Shown here piece after piece: positions 1 to 7,640 of a stretch of 9,648 nucleotides of DNA (its first letter is position 1; each line of letters starts with the position of its first letter). The translations under genes were made by a program, and so were the position numbers. Below the pieces are notes generated by a model. The model saw only the letters and a list, made by a program, of their open reading frames with translations, ran no database searches and was not told the origin of the DNA. The stretch comes from Roseburia sp. (GTDB lineage Bacteria; Bacillota; Clostridia; Lachnospirales; Lachnospiraceae), in the NCBI GenBank assembly GCA_017626625.1, contig JAGAIK010000118.1, positions 1 through 9,648 on the forward strand, read 5' to 3'.

Positions 1-57
1 AACTGGTGAAGAAGTAGAGTTGTACGTAGTAGAAGAAACAAGAATTAGTGGAGTTAA
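1..57 (-). pseudogene. cheA: Possible continuation of cheA beyond the TAG (linker)
   Basis: After the TAG at 60-58 the same frame is open for 19 codons to the window edge and includes VSSTTYNSTSSPV. This Ser/Thr-rich composition fits the flexible linker between the P1 and P2 domains of CheA. A second frame through this stretch is also open (reading IVNSTNS and then aromatic residues), so a small indel rather than a base substitution cannot be excluded. Confidence 0.4.
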
Positions 58-477
58 CTATTTGTTGGTAACAGATTCGGCAGATGAAACAGACCCACCT
101 TCTAAACATGCATTTAACATACCAATAATATCGTCATTGTCATTTTCTCCCTCATCAGAAGAATTAATAATACAATCTAAATATTCTTCAATGGCATCCA
201 GACACTTAAAAACAACATCAACCAGATCCGGAGTAACATTCATTTTACCATCACGAATGGTTGAAAAAACATTTTCCATATCATGGGTAAGACGTTGCAT
301 ACGCTTAAATCCCATGGTACCTGCCATACCCTTTAATGAATGCGCAGCACGAAAGATTTCATTAATTGTGTCAATATTATCAGGTTCTTCTTCAAGAATT
401 AAAACCTGATCGTTTAATGTTTGTAAATGTTCCTTTGTTTCATCAATAAATACTTCAAGATATTGGCTTACATCCAT
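58..477 (-). CDS. cheA: Chemotaxis kinase CheA, N-terminal phosphotransfer domain, cut by an in-frame TAG
   Basis: CheA is the histidine kinase that phosphorylates CheY and CheB in response to receptors. The readable part is 139 residues and holds only the P1 (Hpt) domain, with the phosphorylated histidine at H46 in AAHSLKGMAG, then KRMQRLTHDMENVF and a closing helix to about residue 105. An acidic, Ser-rich linker begins and the frame stops at TAG (60-58). A full CheA would continue with the P2 domain, dimerisation helix, kinase domain and CheW-like domain, for 650-700 residues. The same frame is open again after the TAG to the window edge. The gene therefore looks like an interrupted cheA rather than a natural stand-alone Hpt protein, though the window ends too soon to prove this. 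GC here is about 34% (positions 61-480), below neighbouring cheB. Confidence 0.85.
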   Translation of the reverse strand: MDVSQYLEVFIDETKEHLQTLNDQVLILEEEPDNIDTINEIFRAAHSLKGMAGTMGFKRMQRLTHDMENVFSTIRDGKMNVTPDLVDVVFKCLDAIEEYLDCIINSSDEGENDNDDIIGMLNACLEGGSVSSAESVTNK

Positions 478-478
478 G

Positions 479-1543
479 TTATTGTACCCCCACATTCTTT
501 GTTATTCTCTGTGCGATTTCCGTAAGAGGAACCACTTCATTTACGATACCTGTCTCTGCTATCGCCTTTGGCATACCATATACCACACAGCTCGCTGCAT
601 CCTGCGCAATCACATATACGGGCTTGCTCTTTGAGAGGCTTAAAATACCGTTGGTGCCGTCCGCTCCCATCCCCGTCAAAACCACGCATACCACCTCATC
701 ATAACCACAGTCCCGCAGGGAATCATAGGTAATGTTGGCACATGGTCTTAAACCTCCGATGGGCGGCATTTCATTGAGCTGGATTTTGTGTCTTCCGTCC
801 GGGCACCTTTTCACTTCCATGTGCTTGCCGCCCGGCGCAATGTAGACATTTCCCTTTTGAAGGATGTCCCCTTCTTCCGCCTCTTTTACTTTAATCGGGC
901 TGACTTCATTAAGCCTGTCTGCCATGGATTTGGTAAATCCCGCCGGCATATGCTGCACTGAAACCATGGGTGCATCTAAATTTTTCGGCAGATATGGTAT
1001 GACACTCTGCAGTGCTTTCGGTCCGCCTGTGGAGCAGGCAAGCGCCACAATTTTATTACCGCCTTTCACCGGCTGTACTGTCTTCCGCAAGGTAATCCTC
1101 CCTGTTGTTGTCCCCGGTCTGCTGCTCTGGTTCACCTTTGCGGTAGATAGCACTGCATTCAGGACGCTTATCACCTTTTTCTTAAAGGTCTCGCCCTTCG
1201 CCTCGATAATGTTCATCGGCTTCTTCACGAAATCCACCGCTCCCCGCTCCATGGCAAGCATTGTCACCTCGGCATCCTTTGTTGTCTCGGTACTCACCAT
1301 AATCACGGTAGCCTTTATCTTTTCCTTCTGCAGCCGCTCTAACAATTCCAGTCCGTCCATCCTTGGCATATTGACATCAAGGACAACTCCGTCATACTTG
1401 GTAGTCTTTAATTTCTCATATGCTTCAAGACCATCCCGGCATGTATCTGTTACTTGAAATGTTCCTTCTGAATTTATAATATAACAAATGACCCTTCTCA
1501 TGAGTGCAGAGTCATCAACAACGAGAATATTTTTCTTTACCAT
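479..1543 (-). CDS. cheB: Chemotaxis methylesterase CheB
   Basis: CheB removes methyl groups from chemoreceptors (and can deamidate glutamines) during adaptation, and is activated by phosphotransfer from CheA. The 354-residue product has an N-terminal receiver domain (about 4-120) with the acidic pair D10/D11, phosphoacceptor D56 in LDVNMP and the conserved lysine in VKKPM (107-108). A linker (about 130-160) leads to the esterase domain (165-350). The catalytic triad is present: S171 in ACSTGG, H198 in VQHMP and D295 in GMGADG. The usual GASTGG here reads ACSTGG, with a Cys beside the nucleophile, which should be tolerated. It starts 3 bases after the PilZ gene and its TAA stop is 1 base before the cheA ATG. 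It looks intact. Confidence 0.98.
   Translation of the reverse strand: MVKKNILVVDDSALMRRVICYIINSEGTFQVTDTCRDGLEAYEKLKTTKYDGVVLDVNMPRMDGLELLERLQKEKIKATVIMVSTETTKDAEVTMLAMERGAVDFVKKPMNIIEAKGETFKKKVISVLNAVLSTAKVNQSSRPGTTTGRITLRKTVQPVKGGNKIVALACSTGGPKALQSVIPYLPKNLDAPMVSVQHMPAGFTKSMADRLNEVSPIKVKEAEEGDILQKGNVYIAPGGKHMEVKRCPDGRHKIQLNEMPPIGGLRPCANITYDSLRDCGYDEVVCVVLTGMGADGTNGILSLSKSKPVYVIAQDAASCVVYGMPKAIAETGIVNEVVPLTEIAQRITKNVGVQ
487..491 (-). promoter_or_regulatory. Ribosome binding site that sets the cheA start
   Basis: GGGGG lies inside the end of cheB, 9 bases before the ATG at 477. It supports starting CheA at MDVSQYLEVF. The in-frame ATG at 495 adds six residues and has no ribosome binding site. 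Confidence 0.6.
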
Positions 1544-1546
1544 TTT

Positions 1547-2290
1547 CTACTTGCCTCTTTGACGCGTTTTCCGCTCTTCTTCAAAAATATAATGAATAAT
1601 TTCCTCTCTGATTCTGTCATCCTTAATAAAAAATTTCGCCCGAGCCTCATACCTCGTATCACGGCTGTTCTCCATCTTATGGCAGCTGATAATCTCCGCC
1701 ACAAGATTATAACGCTTGTCGATTCTCTCATTTTTTAAATGGAGTTCTAAGAGCAAATCCGTACCGACTTCTAATTTTTCCCCGGTGCTGAAGCGAATGC
1801 CGCCTCCGCTTAAATCCATAATTTTCCCCAGAGTGGTATTTCCCGCCAGATAATCGTCGCGAATCATATCATAAATATCCTGCAGTTTCTCTAACCCCAC
1901 CGCCTCCTTCGGAATCTTGTAATATAAAAATTCCATGATACAGGGATACCGGAAATATTCCCTCCTTTGAAATTTTTCCAAATCGGATTTCAACTCGATA
2001 TCAAGCATATAGATATTGTCTTTTTTGTAGCGTTCCCGTATCTGCCCGATTGCCCGGTACAGCCCGCCTTTCGAGTAAAAGACAAATTCATACCGCAGTC
2101 CTAAGGAAAGCAGGGCTAATTTCCCGCCCTCCGTGGGCATGGCAATCTCCAGACCTCCGTTATCTTTGATGTCAAGCACCTGACTCTTATACATGCGGAC
2201 AGTCTCACGGGTTTTCAATGCCTGCTCTACTTCCTGTGCCACTCTGATTTCAATTTTGTCGCCTACCCGGATTATTTCCGAAACTGTCAT
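1547..2290 (-). CDS. PilZ-domain flagellar brake-like protein (c-di-GMP binding)
   Basis: This predicted cytoplasmic protein of 247 residues has the two-domain layout of YcgR/YpfA-type flagellar brakes. The N-terminal half (about 1-100) is a beta-rich YcgR-like domain, and the C-terminal half is a PilZ domain. Both c-di-GMP binding motifs are present: RxxxR in QRREYFRYP (about 108-116) and DxSxxG in DLSGGGIRF (159-167). About 45 residues separate them. By analogy with Bacillus YpfA/MotI and enteric YcgR it probably binds c-di-GMP and slows or disengages the motor, but the partner cannot be read from sequence. It lies 11 bases after flhG and its TAG is 3 bases before the cheB ATG, so it is co-expressed with positioning and chemotaxis genes. 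Start choice rests on the ribosome binding site at 2298-2303. Confidence 0.9.
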   Translation of the reverse strand: MTVSEIIRVGDKIEIRVAQEVEQALKTRETVRMYKSQVLDIKDNGGLEIAMPTEGGKLALLSLGLRYEFVFYSKGGLYRAIGQIRERYKKDNIYMLDIELKSDLEKFQRREYFRYPCIMEFLYYKIPKEAVGLEKLQDIYDMIRDDYLAGNTTLGKIMDLSGGGIRFSTGEKLEVGTDLLLELHLKNERIDKRYNLVAEIISCHKMENSRDTRYEARAKFFIKDDRIREEIIHYIFEEERKTRQRGK

Positions 2291-2297
2291 AAGCACA

Positions 2298-2303
2298 CTC
2301 CTC
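2298..2303 (-). promoter_or_regulatory. Ribosome binding site that sets the PilZ gene start
   Basis: GAGGAG overlaps the TGA stop of flhG and lies 7 bases before the ATG at 2290. It favours that start over an in-frame ATG at 2350, which would overlap flhG by 49 bases and add 20 residues that look like out-of-frame translation. Confidence 0.8.
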
Positions 2304-3180
2304 ACTGTTTGCGATTGATTAAATCTGAAAATACCTGTGCGATTCCCCAACGTATATTCGGCAGATTATGTTCGTTTTCCAGCAAATTCACTGCCATCAC
2401 CTCAAATGCTTTTGACGATCTCGCCTCCGGCATATTGATGGAAACCGGTTTCTGCTGCCGGACGGATTTTTCCAGCATCATGTCCTGGGGTATCATTCCC
2501 AGATAATCTATTTTTCCGTCTAAAAACTGCTCTACCACAGAATTTAATTTATCATAGACATTTCTTCCCTCTTCCAATGAAGTCGCCCGGTTCGAGAGCA
2601 CTCGGATATTGGTCTCCTCCCGGAGAAAATTGGGGTTGCGGTAGAGGGTTTTCAATAAAGAATAGGAATCCGTCAGAGAGCTGGGCTCCGGCGTCGTCAC
2701 CAGCACCACCTCCGGGCTTGCCATGACAAATTCCAGCACGCTGTCTGAAATGCCCGCTCCTGTATCCACCAAAATCACATCCGCTAACTCATCTAACTCC
2801 CGCAGGCTCTTGATGAAATACAGTATCTGGTCTTTCGTGAGGTTATTCAGCCCCATAATGCCGGCTCCTCCGGAAATAAATCCAATCCCCATGGGACCCT
2901 CCGTAATAATCTCCCGGATGCCTTTTCCGTGATAAATCAAATCCCCTAAATTATATTTCGGTATCGCACCGAACATTACCTCCACATTTGCCAACCCAAA
3001 GTCTGCATCAAAAATCAAAACCTTTTTCCCTTTCCGGGTCATCTGCACCGCCAGATTCACTGCCACATTTGATTTTCCGACGCCACCTTTTCCACTTGTT
3101 ACGGTAATCACGCGGGCTGTCATCGCCTGATGCTGATTCTTCAGTTTTATCACATTTCTGAGCTTTTCAGCCTGGTCCAT
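2302..3180 (-). CDS. flhG: Flagellar number regulator FlhG (YlxH), MinD-like ATPase
   Basis: FlhG is a MinD/ParA-type ATPase that works with FlhF to control flagellar number and placement and activates FlhF's GTPase. The 292-residue product opens with DQAEKLR (residues 2-8), matching the DQAxxLR activator motif of FlhG that contacts FlhF. This distinguishes it from plain MinD. The deviant Walker A motif SGKGGVGKS is at 29-37 with both lysines present (31, 36), FDADFGLANVEVMFG at 57-71 carries the A' aspartates, and DTGAGIS at 139-145 is the Walker B/switch region. A C-terminal amphipathic stretch (about 276-289, RWGIAQVFSDLINR) may aid membrane binding. It starts 4 bases after flhF, with GGGGGCAAG and AAGGG just upstream. 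Length and motifs look intact. Confidence 0.95.
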   Translation of the reverse strand: MDQAEKLRNVIKLKNQHQAMTARVITVTSGKGGVGKSNVAVNLAVQMTRKGKKVLIFDADFGLANVEVMFGAIPKYNLGDLIYHGKGIREIITEGPMGIGFISGGAGIMGLNNLTKDQILYFIKSLRELDELADVILVDTGAGISDSVLEFVMASPEVVLVTTPEPSSLTDSYSLLKTLYRNPNFLREETNIRVLSNRATSLEEGRNVYDKLNSVVEQFLDGKIDYLGMIPQDMMLEKSVRQQKPVSINMPEARSSKAFEVMAVNLLENEHNLPNIRWGIAQVFSDLINRKQ

Positions 3181-3184
3181 ACCC

Positions 3185-4450
3185 TTACTTGCCCCCTAGT
3201 AGCTGTTTTACAATCTTTTGCGTATTAAATTCTTCAATGTCGTCCGGCACATTCTGTCCGTTGGTCATGTAGGACAGGGACGCCCCGGAGTACAATTTGA
3301 TATTGAATATATTGCCAAAGGTTGTTGTCTCGTCTAATTTCGTAAAAATAATTTTGTAGTCCGCAATATCCCTGTAAATATCCACGATTTCCAGTAAATC
3401 TTTATATTTTGTGGTGGCGCTGAGCACCAGATAGACCTCTTTCTCGTAGGACTCGTCCAACCCGGTAATCATCTTTTTCATATCGCCGCACTGGGCTTCG
3501 TTTTTATGGGAAAAACCTGCGGTATCCACAAAAATCAGCTGATAATCATTGACGCGCTCAATGGCTGCATTCATCTCCTCCGCGGAATAAATGATGCTCA
3601 TGGGCGCATCTAAAATATTCGCATACACCCGAAGCTGCTCCGTCGCCGCAATCCGGTAGGTATCCGCCGTCAAAAATGCCACCTTCATCCCCTCATCCAC
3701 CTTATATTTGGACGCAATCTTGGCAATGGTGGTGGTTTTCCCCACTCCGGTGGGTCCGATAAAGAAAATTATCTTCGGTTTCTTTCCTGTGGTGTCAATG
3801 GTATCCGGCTGCCCCAGCTTTAAAATCATCTTCTGGTATACGGTAGAAAGGATATAGTCCACGCTGCTGCCGTTGTGCATGACCTTCTCCGCCTCATCCA
3901 TAATCTGATTGACAAACTTCTCATTGACATCATTTTCCAAAAGAGTACGGTAGAGCATTTTTACAAACTGCAGACTCTCCGGGCTTGCGGTCTGTGGCTC
4001 TAATTTTTCTTCCTTGCGGTTCTCCTCCACAGAAAGCTGTTTCTCCAGCATATTAGACAAATCTTCCAGTCTCTTTTCCAATCCGTCTTTTCTTCTTTCC
4101 TCTTTGCTGACCTCTGATTTCATTTCAGCCTCCTGTCTGAACGCTGACGCTGTGGGAGCCGCTGCATTCTGTACCTCCGGCGTTTTGGGCACCTGAATAT
4201 TTCCGTCCGCCGCCAGATTGATACTCTCGTGCATTTTTGCCGCCGTATTCAATGCCGACAACGGATTGGTAAACACCTCTTTTTCCTCTAAAGCCGCCGT
4301 CACCTCATATATCGTACCTTTAAAAACCTTTAGCATTCCCTTCGGTTTTATCTCCCTGACGTTCATTACCACCGCACCGGGTCCAAGCTCCTGTTTTGCC
4401 TTTTCTATCGCTTCCTCTTTTGTCTTGCCCTGATACTTATTTATGGTCAT
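3185..4450 (-). CDS. flhF: Flagellar positioning GTPase FlhF
   Basis: FlhF is a signal-recognition-particle-type GTPase that marks where new flagella are built and is stimulated by FlhG. The 421-residue product has a basic N-terminal domain (about 1-60, beginning MTINKYQGKTKEEAIEKAKQ), a variable charged linker (about 61-155) and the NG GTPase domain (about 156-421). Visible motifs are the P-loop GPTGVGKTT at 232-240, DTYRIAATEQL at 263-273, the G3 motif DTAG at 309-312, TKLDET at 370-375 and a closing region TNGQNVPDDI at 396-405. The residue after DTAG is Phe (codon TTT) rather than the Arg usual in SRP GTPases. The gene starts 1 base after flhA, probably by translational coupling, since no strong ribosome binding site is seen. 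FtsY or Ffh are ruled out by gene context and the B-domain-like N-terminus. Confidence 0.97.
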   Translation of the reverse strand: MTINKYQGKTKEEAIEKAKQELGPGAVVMNVREIKPKGMLKVFKGTIYEVTAALEEKEVFTNPLSALNTAAKMHESINLAADGNIQVPKTPEVQNAAAPTASAFRQEAEMKSEVSKEERRKDGLEKRLEDLSNMLEKQLSVEENRKEEKLEPQTASPESLQFVKMLYRTLLENDVNEKFVNQIMDEAEKVMHNGSSVDYILSTVYQKMILKLGQPDTIDTTGKKPKIIFFIGPTGVGKTTTIAKIASKYKVDEGMKVAFLTADTYRIAATEQLRVYANILDAPMSIIYSAEEMNAAIERVNDYQLIFVDTAGFSHKNEAQCGDMKKMITGLDESYEKEVYLVLSATTKYKDLLEIVDIYRDIADYKIIFTKLDETTTFGNIFNIKLYSGASLSYMTNGQNVPDDIEEFNTQKIVKQLLGGK

Positions 4451-4451
4451 T

Positions 4452-6482
4452 TTATACTGTCACCATCCCTACTGATTGTAATTCTACATTCGACTCAACT
4501 TCGTTGTATGAAACCACAATTAAGTCTTTGAAGTATTCTTCTGTCAATTTCTTAAAATACATACGCACAATCGGCGACGTAATCACAATCGCACTCTTGC
4601 CCATATTCTCTAATTTCGCCACCTCTGTCTCCACGGAATTCATCACCGCCTTGGTTTTCTCCGGGTCTAAGGTGAGGTACGCCCCCTGCTCCGTCTGCTT
4701 TACGGAGGACATAATCTCCTGCTCCACCTTGGGATCTAAGGTAATGACGCTGGTGGTCTCGTTGGCAGGGAAATACTTGCTGGAAATGGCACGCTTTAAG
4801 CTCTGCCTTACATATTCCGTCAAAACGTCTGTATCTCTTGTGGCGGAAGCATGGTCCGCTAAGGTTTCAAAAATCGTAAGCAAATCCCGGATGGAAATAC
4901 CTTCGGAGAGAAGATTCTGCAATACCTTCTGCACTTCTCCAAGCCCTAACTGCTTCGGTATCAGCTCCTCCACCAGAACCGGATTGCTCTCTTTTAAGTT
5001 GTTGACCAGATTCTGAACGTCCTGTCTGGTGAGCAGCTCCGCAATATGGGAGCGGATTACTTCCGTCAGATGGGTTGCAATGATGGAAGGCGGGTCTACT
5101 ACGGTGTAGCCAAGGCTCTCCGCCCGCTCCCTCTGGCTCTCGGTAATCCAGATAGCCGGCAGATGGAAAGAAGGCTCAAAGGTAGGAATACCTGTAATCT
5201 CCTCCTCCACATAACCGGGGTTCATCGCCATATAGTGGTCAAAAAGAATCTCTCCCTCCGTAATCTGGATTCCTTTTATCTTAATAATATACTGGTTGGG
5301 GTTTAACTGGATATTATCCCTCAAACGGATGATAGGCACCACAGTACCAAGCTCTAAGGCTATCTGCCTACGAATCATAACCACACGGTCTAACAAATCG
5401 CCGCCCTGGTTTACATCGGCAAGTGGAATGATACCATAGCCGAACTCCAACTCGATGGGGTCTACCTGCAGCAGGGATACCACGTTCTCCGGCTTGCGGA
5501 TTTCCTCCGCCTCGGTCTCTGCCGTATTGACTTCTTCCTCAATGCTCTCAATGGCAATATTCTTTTCCACCTGTTTTCCCACTACCAGAAACATAACTCC
5601 CAAAGCAAGAAACAGAAGCGTATTTAAAGGCGTTGTCACACCCAGAAATGCCAGAGTCGCTCCTACAATATAGAGTACCTTCGGGATACCGAACAACTGG
5701 CTGACCAGAATGTTGGAAAAATCTGCTTCCTTGGAAGCCTTCGTCACTAAAATACCTGTGGCAAGGGAAATCAGAAGAGACGGTATCTGGGAACACAGAC
5801 CGTCACCGATGGTAAGGATTCCATAATGCTCAATCGCTTCCGCAAACTCCATGCCGTCCATCATTCCCATGGCGGTACCGCCGATTAAGTTGATAAAGGT
5901 GATAATCAGTCCTGCCGTGGCATCTCCTTTTACGTACTTGGTGGCACCGTCCATGGAACCAAAGAAACTTGCCTCTTCCTGAATTTTGTTACGGCGCTCC
6001 CTCGCCTGCTTCTCTGTAATTGCTCCGGTATTCAAATCCGCATCAATCGCCATCTGTTTACCCGGCATTGCATCCAGAGTAAATCTGGCGGTAACCTCTG
6101 CCACTCGTTCCGAACCTTTATTGATAACGACAAACTGTATGATAATGAGTACGATAAAGACAATCGCACCGATGATTAAATTGCCGCCGCCGACAAATCC
6201 TCCAAAGGTCTCTACCACGTTTCCGGGTGCACCTGTAGTAAGAATTAATCTGGTGGATGAAACGTTCAGAGAAATTCTGAAAATGGTTGTAAATAAAAGC
6301 AATGTCGGGAAAAACGACATATCGAGCACTTCTTTTACAAACAATGTATTAAACAAAACTATCATGGCGATGGAAATGTTTAACGCCAGCATCACATCAA
6401 GTAATGTGGAACTGATTGGCACTATAAAAAAGATGACTGCAGCCAATAAGTACAGTGCAACACCAATGTCAGATTTCTTCAT
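4452..6482 (-). CDS. flhA: Flagellar export gate protein FlhA
   Basis: FlhA is the large subunit of the flagellar export gate. It forms a ring that couples the proton gradient to export and docks substrate-chaperone complexes through its cytoplasmic domain. The 676-residue product is close to the usual length. The N-terminal half is a membrane domain with hydrophobic runs near 7-25, 27-47, 56-70, 100-121, 190-205, 233-247, 266-283 and 286-302. The FHIPEP-family loop is intact: LDAMPGKQMAIDADLNTGAI at 136-155, followed by ERRNKIQEEASFFGSMDGA. After a charged linker (about 303-335) the cytoplasmic domain runs to the end, with VVDPPSIIATHL at 461-472 and a typical C-terminal VVSYNE at 656-661. 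The TAA stop is 1 base before the flhF ATG. It appears fully functional. Confidence 0.98.
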   Translation of the reverse strand: MKKSDIGVALYLLAAVIFFIVPISSTLLDVMLALNISIAMIVLFNTLFVKEVLDMSFFPTLLLFTTIFRISLNVSSTRLILTTGAPGNVVETFGGFVGGGNLIIGAIVFIVLIIIQFVVINKGSERVAEVTARFTLDAMPGKQMAIDADLNTGAITEKQARERRNKIQEEASFFGSMDGATKYVKGDATAGLIITFINLIGGTAMGMMDGMEFAEAIEHYGILTIGDGLCSQIPSLLISLATGILVTKASKEADFSNILVSQLFGIPKVLYIVGATLAFLGVTTPLNTLLFLALGVMFLVVGKQVEKNIAIESIEEEVNTAETEAEEIRKPENVVSLLQVDPIELEFGYGIIPLADVNQGGDLLDRVVMIRRQIALELGTVVPIIRLRDNIQLNPNQYIIKIKGIQITEGEILFDHYMAMNPGYVEEEITGIPTFEPSFHLPAIWITESQRERAESLGYTVVDPPSIIATHLTEVIRSHIAELLTRQDVQNLVNNLKESNPVLVEELIPKQLGLGEVQKVLQNLLSEGISIRDLLTIFETLADHASATRDTDVLTEYVRQSLKRAISSKYFPANETTSVITLDPKVEQEIMSSVKQTEQGAYLTLDPEKTKAVMNSVETEVAKLENMGKSAIVITSPIVRMYFKKLTEEYFKDLIVVSYNEVESNVELQSVGMVTV

Positions 6483-6489
6483 GCCTTAT

Positions 6490-6495
6490 CCTCCT
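6490..6495 (-). promoter_or_regulatory. Strong ribosome binding site of flhA
   Basis: A perfect AGGAGG lies 7 bases before the flhA ATG in the 29-base gap after flhB. It fixes the flhA start. Confidence 0.8.
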
Positions 6496-6511
6496 GTGTC
6501 CCAAAGGAACT

Positions 6512-7621
6512 TTATCTATTCTTCATATTATAAACCATTGCCAGAATTTCCGCTACTGCCTGATACAATTCCGGCGGAATTTCCGCGCCGATATCTACAT
6601 TGGCATACAGCATACGTGCAAGAGGTTTATTCTCAACGATTTCAATGTTATGTTCTTTTGCCGCCTCACGGATTTTCTGTGCCAGATAATCCTCTCCTTT
6701 TGCAAGGACAATGGGGGCTTTCGCCGTTTCGGCATCATATTTGATAGCCACCGCCAGATGGGTCGGGTTCGTAATAACCACATCCGCCTTGGGAACATCC
6801 TGCATCATACGCCGCTGCGACGCCTCACGCATCCGCTGACGCTGTCTGCCTTTGATTTCCGGATTTCCCTCGGTATTTTTGTACTCATCCTTGACTTCCT
6901 GTTTTGTCATCTTCATCTCTTCATTAAAGCGATGCTTCTGGTAAATAAAATCCGCCAGACCTACCACCAGATACACCAGGCTGATTTTCAGCCCTGCATT
7001 GATAATCACATCCCCGCAGAGCGCCAATGCCTGATTCAACGGCATGTCGTACAAAATGAAAATATCATCTGCCTCATCCCGGACGGAGATATACGCCACA
7101 TAGACCACCACGCCGATTTTCAAGATGGACTTAAACAGTTCAAATACAGAATCCTTCGAAAAGATACGTTTAAAACCGTTGATGGGATTAAACTTATCCC
7201 CCTTGGGCTTTAAGGGCTTCGCTGACACCTTCCACCCTACCTGTATAATGCTGACGATAATTGTGACCACAAACCCAAAGGCAAAAAACGGCGCCACCAT
7301 CTTCAGCATCATCCAGAAAATGCTCTGCAGGTACGCAGAAACCTCTTGTACCGAAGCCTCCGCCGCCACCGCCGTCACAAATTCCGGTATGGTCTTATAT
7401 ACATATTGATAAACTTCAATAAATCCGCCGCCGACCCAGGAGATAAAGATTTTTAATACCAGAAACAGGACAATCAAATCAAATGCAGAGGTAAGTTCCT
7501 TACTCTTTGCAACCTTACCGTCCTCTCTCGCTTCCCGTAACTTTTTCTCTGTCGCCGGCTCTGTCTTTTCTCCGCCGGGACCGTCTTTGGCAAACCACTG
7601 AAGGTTATATTCAAGAATCAA
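6512..7621 (-). CDS. flhB: Flagellar export switch protein FlhB
   Basis: FlhB sits in the inner membrane export gate and switches export from rod/hook to filament proteins after cutting itself at NPTH. From the chosen start the product has 369 residues. It begins MILEYNLQWFAKDG, followed by GGEKTEPATEKK, both family hallmarks. About four membrane segments lie near residues 47-65, 107-129, 165-179 and 204-225. The cytoplasmic domain contains the intact NPTH at about 285-288, then LAVAIKYD and the conserved stretch KPLARMLY. No ATG is available at the N-terminus. I chose TTG at 7621 because AGGA lies 7 bases upstream and the protein then starts as relatives do. A TTG at 7639 would add six residues (375 in total) with a less well-spaced AAGGA. 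FliR and FlhB are fused in some Clostridia; here they are separate and in different frames. Confidence 0.96.
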   Translation of the reverse strand: MILEYNLQWFAKDGPGGEKTEPATEKKLREAREDGKVAKSKELTSAFDLIVLFLVLKIFISWVGGGFIEVYQYVYKTIPEFVTAVAAEASVQEVSAYLQSIFWMMLKMVAPFFAFGFVVTIIVSIIQVGWKVSAKPLKPKGDKFNPINGFKRIFSKDSVFELFKSILKIGVVVYVAYISVRDEADDIFILYDMPLNQALALCGDVIINAGLKISLVYLVVGLADFIYQKHRFNEEMKMTKQEVKDEYKNTEGNPEIKGRQRQRMREASQRRMMQDVPKADVVITNPTHLAVAIKYDAETAKAPIVLAKGEDYLAQKIREAAKEHNIEIVENKPLARMLYANVDIGAEIPPELYQAVAEILAMVYNMKNR

Positions 7622-7640
7622 TCGAATTTCCTGTTCCAAG

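Noticed and set aside
58..477. Natural stand-alone Hpt phosphotransfer protein instead of a broken cheA
   Set aside because: Position straight after cheB, the P1-type sequence and the open linker-like frame after the TAG all fit cheA better. It cannot be fully excluded without the sequence beyond position 1.
864..1457. Open frame of 197 codons on the plus strand opposite cheB
   Set aside because: It is the antisense of a clearly conserved cheB with all catalytic residues, has no recognisable domain or ribosome binding site, and arises from codon bias.
2291..2350. Longer PilZ protein starting at the ATG at 2350
   Set aside because: It would overlap flhG by 49 bases and lacks a ribosome binding site, whereas the ATG at 2290 has GAGGAG at ideal spacing.
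5986..7213. Two long plus-strand open frames opposite flhA and flhB
   Set aside because: They lie antisense to well-conserved genes, and their products are low-information strings with no family match that I recognise.
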